From Paenarthrobacter nitroguajacolicus (lineage in GTDB: Bacteria; Actinomycetota; Actinomycetes; Actinomycetales; Micrococcaceae), in contig NZ_JAQPPK010000026.1 in NCBI RefSeq assembly GCF_029952445.1, positions 1 through 64,000 of the forward strand: a DNA stretch of 64,000 bases, read 5' to 3'. A model generated the notes under the pieces. It did no database searches and was not told the origin of the DNA. It saw only the letters and a list, made by a program, of their open reading frames with translations. Within the stretch, counting starts at the first letter, position 1, and each line of letters starts with the position of its first letter. This document shows, piece by piece, positions 7,475 through 15,947 of this stretch. The position numbers were made by a program, and so were the translations under genes.

Positions 7475-9076
7475 ATGAACACGCACTCAACCCCTCAACG
7501 GCCACGGCGCCGTCTGCGACGGGCAGTAGCCGTCGCAGCGGCAGCCAGCGTAGCCGGCACCATCCTGATGGTCACGCCGGCTGCGCAGGCAAACCTGCCC
7601 GCCGACCCGCCGTCGAGCACCATGCCGGCACCCACGCCCAGCTTCCCGTTGCCGAGCCAGCACAGCCAGCAGGCCTACGACCCGGCAGCGGACTTTACGT
7701 CCAAGTGGACCCGGGCCGACGCCAAGCAGATCATGGCGCAGAGCAACCCCAACGTCACCCCCGGCCAGAACTCCATGAGCCCCACCGTCACCATGCCCGA
7801 AATCCCCAAGGACTTCCCGGCCATGAATGACGACGTGTGGGTCTGGGACACCTGGTCACTGACTGACGAGAACGCCAACCAGATCAGCTACAAGGGCTGG
7901 GACGTAATCTTCGCGTTGGTCGCTGACCGCCACGCAGGCTACGGCTTCGACCAGCGCCACTGGAACGCCAGGATCGGCTACTTCTTCCGGAAGACCAACG
8001 CCGATCCCGCCAAGGACAAGTGGAACTACGGCGGACACCTGTTCCTGCCGAACTCCTCCATCGGCAACACCGAATGGTCCGGCTCCACGCGCCTCATGCA
8101 GGGCAACAAGATCAACGTCTTCTACACGGCTACTACGTTCTACGACGTCGCCGAGCGGAACGCAGGCGGCGGAGGCATCGCCCCGGACGCAGTCATCGCC
8201 AAGGCGCTGGGCAACATCCACGCCACCAAGGACGGCGTAACCTTCGACGGCTTCGAGCACACCAAACTGCTGGAGCCGGACGGAAAGCTGTACCAGAACA
8301 AGGCCCAGAACCCGGGCTTCGCCTTCCGTGATCCGTACACGTTCGCGGACCCGGCACACCCGGGCAAGACCTTCATGGTCTTCGAAGGCAACACCGGCGG
8401 AACCCGTGGTTCCTACAAGTGCAAGCAGGAAGACCTGGGCTACCGTCCGGGCGATCCGCACGCTGAATCGCTGGACACCGTCAACAACACCACCGGCGCC
8501 TGGTACCAGACCGCCAACGTGGGCCTGGCCGTGGCCGACAACAAGGACCTGACCAAGTGGAGCTTCCTGCCCCCGATCCTGTCAGCGAACTGCGTCAACG
8601 ACCAGACTGAACGTCCGCAGATCTTCATCCAGAACGAGAATGGCAAGAACAAGTACTACCTGTTCACCATCAGCCACCAGTTCACCTATGCGGACGGCAT
8701 GCGCGGTCCCGACGGCGTCTACGGCTTCGTCGGCAACGGCGTGCGCTCGGACTTCCAGCCGGTCAACAACAGCGGCCTGGCCCTCGGTTCCCCGACCGAC
8801 CTGAACATGCCGGCCAACGCACCCGAAGGTCCGGACCCGCGCCAGAACGGCCGTCAGTTCCAGGCCTACTCGCACTACGTGCAGCCCGGCGGACTCGTCC
8901 AGTCGTTCATCGACAACGTGGACGGCGTCCGTGGCGGATCGCTCTCACCCACCGTGAAGATCAACTTCCAGGGCGGCGTGACCCAGGTTGACCGCAGCTT
9001 CGGCCAGAACGGCCTCGGTCCGTTCGGCTACCTGCCCACCAACGTCCGCGTTGGCGGCGAAGGCCTCTACAAGTAG
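7475..9076 (+). CDS. Levansucrase (GH68), secreted
   Basis: A 533-residue extracellular fructosyltransferase that transfers fructose from sucrose to make levan and release glucose. The N-terminus has an Arg-rich start, a hydrophobic core near residues 18-35 and an AQA-type signal-peptidase site. The GH68 catalytic residues are all present: nucleophile Asp125 in VWVWDTW, transition-state Asp286 in FRDPYTF, and acid/base Glu379 in TERPQIF. Length and motifs resemble the Zymomonas/Arthrobacter branch. It is followed by a GH32 levanase after 93 bp with a hairpin between. Upstream lie a LacI-type operator and a structured leader, so sugar control is likely. The pair sits between PNP and a phosphohexomutase, flanked by two hairpin elements. 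Confidence 0.93.
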   Translation: MNTHSTPQRPRRRLRRAVAVAAAASVAGTILMVTPAAQANLPADPPSSTMPAPTPSFPLPSQHSQQAYDPAADFTSKWTRADAKQIMAQSNPNVTPGQNSMSPTVTMPEIPKDFPAMNDDVWVWDTWSLTDENANQISYKGWDVIFALVADRHAGYGFDQRHWNARIGYFFRKTNADPAKDKWNYGGHLFLPNSSIGNTEWSGSTRLMQGNKINVFYTATTFYDVAERNAGGGGIAPDAVIAKALGNIHATKDGVTFDGFEHTKLLEPDGKLYQNKAQNPGFAFRDPYTFADPAHPGKTFMVFEGNTGGTRGSYKCKQEDLGYRPGDPHAESLDTVNNTTGAWYQTANVGLAVADNKDLTKWSFLPPILSANCVNDQTERPQIFIQNENGKNKYYLFTISHQFTYADGMRGPDGVYGFVGNGVRSDFQPVNNSGLALGSPTDLNMPANAPEGPDPRQNGRQFQAYSHYVQPGGLVQSFIDNVDGVRGGSLSPTVKINFQGGVTQVDRSFGQNGLGPFGYLPTNVRVGGEGLYK

Positions 9077-9103
9077 GCCGCAGCACCCCGGCCGTCAGGC
9101 CAC

Positions 9104-9142
9104 GGCAGGGGTGGAGGTTCCACAAGGGCCCCCACCCCTGCC
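9104..9142 (+). terminator. Hairpin between levansucrase and levanase
   Basis: Perfect 11-bp arms GGCAGGGGTGG (9104-9114) and CCACCCCTGCC (9132-9142) with a 17-nt loop and no T-run. It could be a partial terminator or an mRNA stabiliser that sets the ratio of the two enzymes. Confidence 0.45.
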
Positions 9143-9169
9143 ACACCCCAACCCCCAGGATTTCTCCCC

Positions 9170-10792
9170 ATGACTCATCCCAACCCCCGCCTGTCCCGCC
9201 GCCAACTGCTCGCCGCAAGTGCCGCCGTCGTGGTCTCTTTTGCTGCCGCCTCCTGCACGGCCAGTCCGACGCCGGCCCCCACCCTGGCGGGTCGGACGCC
9301 GACCCCTGCGGATCCGTGGCGGCCCGTGGCGCACTTGACGGCCGAAAAGAACTGGCTCAACGACCCCAACGGACTGATCTTCCACGACGGCACCTACCAC
9401 GCGTTCTACCAGTACAACCCGCGTGCCAACTCGTGGGGCAACATGTCCTGGGGCCACTCCACCAGCACCGATCTTGTGCACTGGGAGCAGCAACCGTTGG
9501 CCATGGAGGCCAGCCGCGAGGAAGAGATCTTCTCTGGCTGCATGGTGATGGACACCAACAACGCCTCGGGCCTCGGTTCTGCGGAAAACCCGCCGATGGT
9601 TGCCCTGTACACCAGCGCCTACGGCAAGAACGGCGCGCTCCCCCAGGGTGCGCAGGCGCAGTCCGTCGCCTACAGCCTGGACGGCGGCACCACCTGGCAG
9701 AAGTACCAAGGCAACCCCGTCCTTAATCTCGCACCCACCAACAACAACTTCCGGGACCCGAAAGTCTTTTGGTACGAGCCCGGCAAATACTGGGTGATGA
9801 CCACCGTGGTGGCCGATGCCCAGGTGGTCAAACTCTTCAAGTCCACTGATCTGCTCCATTGGGACTACCTCAGCGACTTCTCCGGCGCCGGTGCGCAGGG
9901 AGGCCTCTGGGAGGTACCCGAACTTGTGCAGATGAACGTCGAAGGCTCCACCGCGAAGAAATGGGTCATGCTGCTGAGCATCAACCCTGGCGGCATCGCC
10001 GGCGGCTCCGGCATGCAGTACTTCGTGGGCGGGTTCGACGGGACGCGCTTCACTGCGGAGAACGCGGCGGCGCCGGATGCGCCCCTCAGCGACTCACAAT
10101 GGCTGGACCACGGCGCGGACTATTACGCAGCCAACTCGATCTCCGGCGCGCCCGGGGACAAGCCGGTGCTGCTCGGGTGGATGGGCAACTGGGATTATGC
10201 CCAGAACGTTCCCACCACTCCCTGGCGCGGCTCCATGGCCATCCCGAGGGAACTCACGCTGGTCCGGGGAGAGCACCGGTACGAGCTACGTTCAGCCATC
10301 GCCACCGCGGCCCGGTCAGCGCTGGAGGATCACGGCGGTGAGGTGAAAAACAAAAACCTCACCGCAGGGTCCTCGGTCCAGGATCTTGGAGCGGACTTTA
10401 CGGGTCGGAGCCAACTGATCGAACTCGCGATGGACCTGACCTCTTCGCCGGAGGCAGGAGTGATCCTGCGTGAGTCCTCCGACGGCAAGTCCGGGCTGCG
10501 CATCTCCTACTCCAAAGAGACCCGCACTGTGAAAGTGGACCGGTCGCAGGCGGGAACCACCAATTTCTCCGAGAAATTCAGCCCGTACCATCAGGTATCC
10601 CTTCCCTCCAACGGGAGCGACGGGAAAGTCCATCTGACGATCCTCCTGGATTCCTCTTCCGTGGAGGTCTTCGCCGAGGACGGTGTGGCCGTTATCTCGG
10701 ATACGTTCTTCCCGGACTGGGAGGCAACGGGATCGTCGGTGTTCAGCATGGACGGCGAGACAGAGTTCACGGTGAGTTCCCGCCGCGTGTGA
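9170..10792 (+). CDS. GH32 fructan hydrolase (levanase), Tat-exported lipoprotein
   Basis: A 540-residue glycoside hydrolase family 32 enzyme that releases fructose from levan or related fructans outside the cell. The N-terminus has the twin-arginine SRRQLLAAS and a lipobox AASC, so it is predicted to be Tat-exported and lipid-anchored. Catalytic residues: nucleophile Asp65 in NWLNDPNG, Asp196 in FRDPKVF, acid/base Glu248 in WEVPEL (where ECP is usual). After the five-bladed domain a C-terminal beta-sandwich runs from about 380 to the end, with SVEVFAEDG near the C-terminus. With the adjacent levansucrase it makes a build-and-remobilise pair for extracellular fructan. The second hairpin element begins 2 nt after its stop. 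Confidence 0.9.
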   Translation: MTHPNPRLSRRQLLAASAAVVVSFAAASCTASPTPAPTLAGRTPTPADPWRPVAHLTAEKNWLNDPNGLIFHDGTYHAFYQYNPRANSWGNMSWGHSTSTDLVHWEQQPLAMEASREEEIFSGCMVMDTNNASGLGSAENPPMVALYTSAYGKNGALPQGAQAQSVAYSLDGGTTWQKYQGNPVLNLAPTNNNFRDPKVFWYEPGKYWVMTTVVADAQVVKLFKSTDLLHWDYLSDFSGAGAQGGLWEVPELVQMNVEGSTAKKWVMLLSINPGGIAGGSGMQYFVGGFDGTRFTAENAAAPDAPLSDSQWLDHGADYYAANSISGAPGDKPVLLGWMGNWDYAQNVPTTPWRGSMAIPRELTLVRGEHRYELRSAIATAARSALEDHGGEVKNKNLTAGSSVQDLGADFTGRSQLIELAMDLTSSPEAGVILRESSDGKSGLRISYSKETRTVKVDRSQAGTTNFSEKFSPYHQVSLPSNGSDGKVHLTILLDSSSVEVFAEDGVAVISDTFFPDWEATGSSVFSMDGETEFTVSSRRV

Positions 10793-10793
10793 A

Positions 10794-10860
10794 AGCAACG
10801 CGGGGTCAGTTATGGCCCATTACGACCCTGTTTATGGGCCATATCTGACCCCGCGTTGCT
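10794..10860. repeat. Long palindromic intergenic element, copy 2
   Basis: 27-bp arms (10794-10820 and 10834-10860) with one mismatch and a 13-nt loop. It shares the AGCAACGCGGGGTCA start with copy 1 but has C-to-G changed on one arm and the matching G-to-C on the other, so pairing is kept. It starts 2 nt after the levanase stop and lies just before the phosphohexomutase. Confidence 0.8.
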
Positions 10861-10880
10861 CTTGATGTGGGCAATGAGGA

Positions 10881-10886
10881 TAGTTT
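10881..10886 (+). promoter_or_regulatory. -10 box (TAGTTT) of a predicted leaderless transcript
   Basis: TAGTTT ends 8 nt before the ATG at 10894, supporting that ATG over an in-frame GTG at 10867 and suggesting a leaderless mRNA. Confidence 0.45.
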
Positions 10887-10893
10887 TGTCCCT

Positions 10894-12639
10894 ATGACAT
10901 CCAGTGATGCCGCATTTGAACAGCTGATCATCGACGCCCGCCAATGGGCCTCACAAGACCCGGACCCGACCACGACGGCGGCGCTCCTGGAGCTTGCCGA
11001 CCTCGCCAGTGCCGGCGATGCGGGAGCCACCCAGGAACTGGGAGACAGCTTCAACGGCACCCTCCAGTTCGGCACGGCCGGCCTCCGCGCAGCCCTCGGC
11101 CCCGGCCCAAACCGCATGAACCGCGTGGTGGTGCGACGGGCCGCGGCAGGACTGGCAGCTTTCCTCACCGAAACGGTGGCCGCGGCGGTGCCGGGAAGCC
11201 GGCCGCGCGCCGTCGTCGGTTTCGATGCCCGCTACAACTCGGACATCTTCGCTGAAGAAACAGCGGCGATCTTCACTGCCGCCGGTATCGAAACGTTCCT
11301 CATGCCTGCCGCCCTTCCGACGCCGTTGCTCGCCTACGCGGTCAGGAACCTGGATTGCGACGGCGGTGTGATGGTCACAGCCAGCCACAACCCGCCGCAG
11401 GACAACGGTTACAAAGTCTACTTGGGGCGGCACGCCGTGTCTGAGAGCGGCCGGGGTGCCCAAATCGTTGCTCCGTACGATGCCGAAATCGCGGCAAGGA
11501 TCGACGCCGTCGGCGCCCTGGATTCCGTTGAGTTGGCCGACTCAGGCTGGTCTGTGTTGCCGGCATCCATCGCCTCTGACTACGAATCTGCGATGTCCGG
11601 GCTGGTCGACCGGCAGCATTTCCCCGCGCGGGACCTGAAAATCGTCCTGACTCCCATGCACGGCGTTGGTGGTGGGACGGCCGTCTCCGTCCTCAATGCT
11701 GCGGGGTTCACCGACGTCACGCTGGTTGCAGAACAAGCCGAACCGGACCCGGACTTCCCCACGGTGGCCTTCCCGAATCCGGAAGAACCGGGGGCCTTGG
11801 ATCTGGCCCTCGCGGCGGCCGCCGATGCCGGTGCCGACATCGTGCTGGCCAACGATCCCGACGCCGATCGCGCGGCTGTTGCTGCCCTGGATCCAGCGAC
11901 CGGGGTATGGCGCATGCTGCGGGGGGACGAAGTTGGTGCATTGCTGGGAGCGCATATCGTGGCCCGCTTTGCCGCTGCCGCCCCGGAGGAGCCGCAGTCC
12001 GGTGTCTTCGCCAACTCGATTGTTTCCTCACGGCTGCTCTCGCGGATCGCTGCGGCCGCGGGCTACGCCCATGAAGAAACGCTGACGGGCTTCAAGTGGA
12101 TTTCCCGCGTTCCCGGCCTCACGTATGGGTACGAGGAAGCCCTGGGATATTGCGTGGCGCCGGACCTGGTCCGCGACAAGGACGGTATCTCTGCGGCTGT
12201 TCTGATCGCCGAGATGGCGGCGGCTGCCAAAGCCGAGGGCAAGACGATCTTCGACACCCTGGATGATTTGTACCTCGTCCACGGCCTCCATGCGAGCGAG
12301 CAATTGAGCATCCGCGTCGCTGACCTGGGCCTTCTGGACGCCATGATGAACCGGCTCCGGGTCAACCCGCCTGAAGCGTTCGGAGGTTCCGCCGTCGAAA
12401 TTTCAACGGACCTGGCCGAAGGAAGCGACAGCCTGCCTCCGACAGATGGGCTGCTGTACCTCACGCGCGACCAGAGCCGCGTCATCATCCGGCCCAGCGG
12501 AACCGAACCCAAGCTCAAGTGCTACCTGGAAGTCATCCGGCCCGTTGAATCCGCGGCGGAACTTCCCGAAGCACGCCAAGCCGCGCGGACCGCCCTGGAC
12601 GATGTCCTCAGCGATGTCCGCGAAGCGTTGGGGCAATAA
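10894..12639 (+). CDS. Phospho-sugar mutase (phosphoglucomutase/phosphomannomutase family, PmmB-like)
   Basis: About 581 residues in the alpha-D-phosphohexomutase fold. All signature loops are intact: phosphoserine loop VTASHNPPQDNGYK near residue 162, metal loop NDPDADR near 320, sugar loop GYEEALGY near 412, and phosphate loop RPSGTEPKLK near 533. It interconverts 1- and 6- (or 5-) phosphates of sugars. Long members like this include phosphopentomutase-type and PmmB-type enzymes, and the PNP context suggests ribose-1-phosphate handling, though a glucose or mannose substrate cannot be excluded. ATG 10894 is preferred because a -10 box lies 8 nt upstream; GTG 10867 is possible. It converges on nirD with only 20 bp between. 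Confidence 0.85.
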   Translation: MTSSDAAFEQLIIDARQWASQDPDPTTTAALLELADLASAGDAGATQELGDSFNGTLQFGTAGLRAALGPGPNRMNRVVVRRAAAGLAAFLTETVAAAVPGSRPRAVVGFDARYNSDIFAEETAAIFTAAGIETFLMPAALPTPLLAYAVRNLDCDGGVMVTASHNPPQDNGYKVYLGRHAVSESGRGAQIVAPYDAEIAARIDAVGALDSVELADSGWSVLPASIASDYESAMSGLVDRQHFPARDLKIVLTPMHGVGGGTAVSVLNAAGFTDVTLVAEQAEPDPDFPTVAFPNPEEPGALDLALAAAADAGADIVLANDPDADRAAVAALDPATGVWRMLRGDEVGALLGAHIVARFAAAAPEEPQSGVFANSIVSSRLLSRIAAAAGYAHEETLTGFKWISRVPGLTYGYEEALGYCVAPDLVRDKDGISAAVLIAEMAAAAKAEGKTIFDTLDDLYLVHGLHASEQLSIRVADLGLLDAMMNRLRVNPPEAFGGSAVEISTDLAEGSDSLPPTDGLLYLTRDQSRVIIRPSGTEPKLKCYLEVIRPVESAAELPEARQAARTALDDVLSDVREALGQ

Positions 12640-12659
12640 GCACCCCGGCAATATAAGCC

Positions 12660-13040
12660 CTAGAGTTCAACCTCGATGAAGCCGTCCACCAGTCGCGTGG
12701 CGAAGGCGTCCAGGCGGAGTTGGGGATTGGTGAAGCACTCGCCCGTTTCCAGGTCGTAGACCTCTTTGTGAAGCGGCGAGGCGATGGTTGGCCGGCTTCC
12801 GCGGGATCCGATGATGCCACGTGCCATGACGTTGGCGAGCGTCGCCGGGTCCTGCTGGGCTACGGCGTAGACCTCCGAGGCCCCGGTGCGGAACAGGGCA
12901 ACCTGGCGGCCCGCGATCAGTGCCGCTTCTCCCCAGGCGGGCTCGAGCTCGTCCAGGGGGCAAACACGGTGCCAGGCCACGGTTGCGTCCAGGTCTTTGG
13001 CACTGTCAAGAATGTCGGCACGGTCCAGAATTACGGTCAT
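12660..13040 (-). CDS. nirD: Nitrite reductase small subunit
   Basis: A 126-residue Rieske-like subunit of assimilatory NAD(P)H nitrite reductase. NirD proteins share the Rieske fold but often lack the full Fe-S ligand set; here no CxH...CxxH set is visible, while the conserved SPLHKEVYDLETGEC core is present. ATG 13040 is chosen because GAGGGG lies 5-10 nt upstream; an in-frame GTG at 13055 would overlap that ribosome site. Unusually it is not downstream of nirB but diverges from it across a 282-bp region holding the nitrogen-control sites, so both can be driven from the same regulatory block. Confidence 0.88.
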   Translation of the reverse strand: MTVILDRADILDSAKDLDATVAWHRVCPLDELEPAWGEAALIAGRQVALFRTGASEVYAVAQQDPATLANVMARGIIGSRGSRPTIASPLHKEVYDLETGECFTNPQLRLDAFATRLVDGFIEVEL

Positions 13041-13195
13041 TTCAGCCCCTCTCACTGTGTCCGGGTGCTGGTATTTTCCACCGTCACTCCCCCGGACCGG
13101 GCCACGCTTGCGGCCACTTCTCCACGCTAAAACCCGGGTGTTTCATCCGGGGTGCTCGTTTGTGTCCGACTGGTAAAAGACACCTCACACACGCT

Positions 13196-13255
13196 GAAAC
13201 GCGTTCGTGATGCAGAAGTTAAGACCACGAAACAAAAGGGAAACTGAAGCGAAAC
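13196..13255. promoter_or_regulatory. GlnR-type operator array, six phased half-sites
   Basis: Six pentamers each separated by exactly 6 nt: GAAAC (13196), GTGAT (13207), GTTAA (13218), GAAAC (13229), GAAAC (13240), GAAAC (13251). Actinobacterial GlnR boxes consist of gTnAc and GaAAc half-sites with this same 11-bp spacing. The array lies between nirD and nirB and ends 10 nt before the nirB -10 box. Confidence 0.75.
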
Positions 13256-13265
13256 TGCCCGTCCC

Positions 13266-13271
13266 TAGGCT
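13266..13271 (+). promoter_or_regulatory. nirB -10 box (TAGGCT)
   Basis: TAGGCT followed by GGGATCACAAG. The same -10 region with the same distance to a GAAAC-like site recurs before the flavoprotein gene at 35682. This predicts a leader of about 45-50 nt. Confidence 0.6.
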
Positions 13272-13322
13272 GGGATCACAAGTTGCGGAGATCCGTCTGC
13301 AACATCTGCGAAAGGCCCACCA

Positions 13323-15935
13323 GTGACCGGACAAACTTCAAGTACAGAGAACCCACGCCGCGTCGTCGTGGTCGGCGGCGGCCCCGCTGCCCACCGCTTC
13401 ACCGATGCCATGGTCAATCGCGGTCTTGAAGGCTGGCAGCTCACGGTGCTGACGGAGGAGGCCCACCTCCCCTACGACCGCGTCGCCTTGAGCAAGGCCC
13501 TCACGGAAACCGACGTCGACCTCACTTTGGGCGATGCTTCGATGTGGGACCACGACGCCGTGGAACTGAAGACCGGCGAGCGCGCAGTCAGGATTGATCC
13601 TGTTGCCAAGAGCGTCATCACGGCTGCCGGCAACAAGTACGAGTACGACGAACTGGTGGTTGCTACGGGTTCTGATGCGGCACGGCTCCCCATTCCCGGC
13701 TCCGAGCACACCCACGTGTACCGCACCCTCGAGGATGTTTGGTCCATCAACAAGGCCATTGCCGGGTTGACTGCGAAGCTGGGCCGGAAAGTCAACGCTG
13801 TAACCATCGGCGGCGGCCTCCTGGGCCTCGAATCCGCCGCAGGTACTGAGCAACTCGGCGCGACGCCGGTGGTCATCAACGGCTCCCCGTGGTTGATGAA
13901 CACCCAGCTGGATGAAGGCGCCGGCCAGGCATTGGGCCGTTTGATCGCAGCCAAGGGCTTCGAAGTGCACGGCGGCGTCTTTCCTTCGGAGGTCATAGCC
14001 GACGACGACGGCCAGGTCACCGGGGTCCTGATGGCGGACGGACGCACCATTGACGCTGACCTGGTGATCGTGGCCATCGGCGTGAAGCCCCGCGACGACT
14101 TGTTCCGCGCGGCCGAGGGAGAAGAGCAGCTCTTCAGCCTGGGCCAGCGGGGCGGAGTGGTCATAAACGACTTCTGCGCTACCGAGGTTGAAGGCATTTG
14201 GGCCATCGGTGAAGTGGCGAACTTCGAGGGCATGTGCCTGGGTCTTGTGGCCCCGGCAAACACCATGGCGGAAATCGTTGCCGACCGGCTGAACGGCGGC
14301 GAAGCGACCTTCCCGGGCTTCGACACCGCCACCAAGCTGAAGCTGTCCGGTGTGGACGTTGCCAGCTTTGGTGACGCCTTTGCCAGGACGGAACACTCCC
14401 TCGAAATCGTCTATGCCGACCCCGCCCGCGGCGTTTACCAGAAGATTGTCACCACTGACGACGCCAAGACCCTCTTGGGCGGCATCTTCGTGGGCGACGC
14501 TTCCCCCTACATGAGCCTGCGCCCGCTCCTGGGCCGCGAACTGTCGGCCGAGCCGGGTGCTTACCTGAGCGCCGCCGGTGGAGGCGAAGCTCCGGAGACT
14601 GAGCTGCCGGACGACGCGATCCTGTGCTCCTGCAACAACGTAGCCGCCGGAACCATCCGTGACACCATCAACGGCTGCGGCGCTTGCGAAGGCAACGCCC
14701 CGGTCCAGGAACTGGGCGAGCTCAAGGGATGCACCCGCGCCGGTACACAGTGCGGTTCTTGCGTTCCGATGCTGAAGAAGCTCCTGGAAGGCGAACTGAC
14801 AAAGTCCGGGATCGAGGTCTCCAAGGCCCTCTGCGAGCACATCAGCCTCTCCCGCCAGGAACTCTTCGATGCCATCCGCGTCCTGGAACTGACGTCCTTC
14901 GAGGACATCATGGCCAAGTACGGCACCGGCGCCGGCTGCGACATCTGCAAACCGACCATCGCCTCCATCCTGGCAAGCCAGCACTCCGCATACGTCCTCG
15001 ATGCCGGTCGTGGCAGCCTGCAGGACACCAACGACCGCGCCCTGGCGAACATGCAGAAGGATGGCACCTATTCGGTGGTTCCCCGCATTGCCGGCGGCGA
15101 GATCACGCCCAAGGGCCTCGGCGTTATTGCAGCCGTGGCTGAGAAGTACAACCTGTACACCAAGATCACCGGTGGCCAGCGCATCGATATGTTTGGTGCG
15201 AGGCTCGAGCAGCTGCCGGACATCTGGAAGGAATTGGTGGACGCCGGTTTCGAGTCGGGCCAGGCCTACGGAAAGAGCCTGCGTACTGTGAAGTCCTGCG
15301 TCGGATCCACGTGGTGCCGCTTCGGTGTCCAGGATTCGGTGGCCATGGCAATCGCCCTGGAGCTGCGCTACCGCGGACTCCGCAGCCCCCACAAACTCAA
15401 GATGGGCGTTTCCGGTTGCGCCCGCGAGTGCGCCGAGGCCCGCGGCAAGGACGTTGGTGTGATCGCCACGGCCGATGGTTGGAACCTGTACGTGGGCGGC
15501 AACGGCGGTGCCACCCCGGCGCACGCCAAACTGCTGGCCAAGGACCTGGACGACGAGACCCTGCTGAAGTACATCGACAGGTACCTGATGTACTACATCC
15601 GGACCGCCGACCGCCTGCAGCGCACTGCCCGGTGGCAGGAAGAGCTCGACGGCGACATCAAGCACGTCGAGGACGTAGTGGTTCACGATTCCCTGGGCAT
15701 TGCCGCCGAACTTGAGGCGGCCATGGCCAAGCACATCGACACCTACGAGGACGAGTGGGCAGAGACGCTGAAGGATCCGGAACGCCTGCGTCGCTTCCGT
15801 TCCTTCGTCAACGCGCCCGACCAGAAGGACGAGTCCATCTCCTTTGTTCCGGAGCGAGGCCAGATCCGGCCCGCGACGAACGAAGAAAAGGGCGGCGTGC
15901 TCATCGCCACCACCATCCCGGTCCGCAGCGAATAA
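13323..15935 (+). CDS. nirB: Assimilatory nitrite reductase [NAD(P)H] large subunit
   Basis: An 870-residue enzyme that reduces nitrite to ammonium with six electrons from NAD(P)H. Domain order: FAD domain (GGGPAAHRF near residue 20), NAD domain (GGGLLGLES near 160), FAD segment ending about 310, a BFD-like [2Fe-2S] domain (Cys435 and Cys437, then CGSC near 480), a second CDIC-containing BFD repeat near 540, the ferredoxin-like nitrite/sulfite reductase half-domain, and the sirohaem/[4Fe-4S] site with Cys659, Cys665, Cys699 and Cys703 (Cx5C...Cx3C). GTG start. It is first in an operon with cobA (12-nt gap) and the NnaR-like gene (12-nt gap), which supply and regulate its sirohaem pathway. A GlnR-like array lies upstream. 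Confidence 0.95.
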   Translation: MTGQTSSTENPRRVVVVGGGPAAHRFTDAMVNRGLEGWQLTVLTEEAHLPYDRVALSKALTETDVDLTLGDASMWDHDAVELKTGERAVRIDPVAKSVITAAGNKYEYDELVVATGSDAARLPIPGSEHTHVYRTLEDVWSINKAIAGLTAKLGRKVNAVTIGGGLLGLESAAGTEQLGATPVVINGSPWLMNTQLDEGAGQALGRLIAAKGFEVHGGVFPSEVIADDDGQVTGVLMADGRTIDADLVIVAIGVKPRDDLFRAAEGEEQLFSLGQRGGVVINDFCATEVEGIWAIGEVANFEGMCLGLVAPANTMAEIVADRLNGGEATFPGFDTATKLKLSGVDVASFGDAFARTEHSLEIVYADPARGVYQKIVTTDDAKTLLGGIFVGDASPYMSLRPLLGRELSAEPGAYLSAAGGGEAPETELPDDAILCSCNNVAAGTIRDTINGCGACEGNAPVQELGELKGCTRAGTQCGSCVPMLKKLLEGELTKSGIEVSKALCEHISLSRQELFDAIRVLELTSFEDIMAKYGTGAGCDICKPTIASILASQHSAYVLDAGRGSLQDTNDRALANMQKDGTYSVVPRIAGGEITPKGLGVIAAVAEKYNLYTKITGGQRIDMFGARLEQLPDIWKELVDAGFESGQAYGKSLRTVKSCVGSTWCRFGVQDSVAMAIALELRYRGLRSPHKLKMGVSGCARECAEARGKDVGVIATADGWNLYVGGNGGATPAHAKLLAKDLDDETLLKYIDRYLMYYIRTADRLQRTARWQEELDGDIKHVEDVVVHDSLGIAAELEAAMAKHIDTYEDEWAETLKDPERLRRFRSFVNAPDQKDESISFVPERGQIRPATNEEKGGVLIATTIPVRSE

Positions 15936-15947
15936 CAAGGGGTCCCC

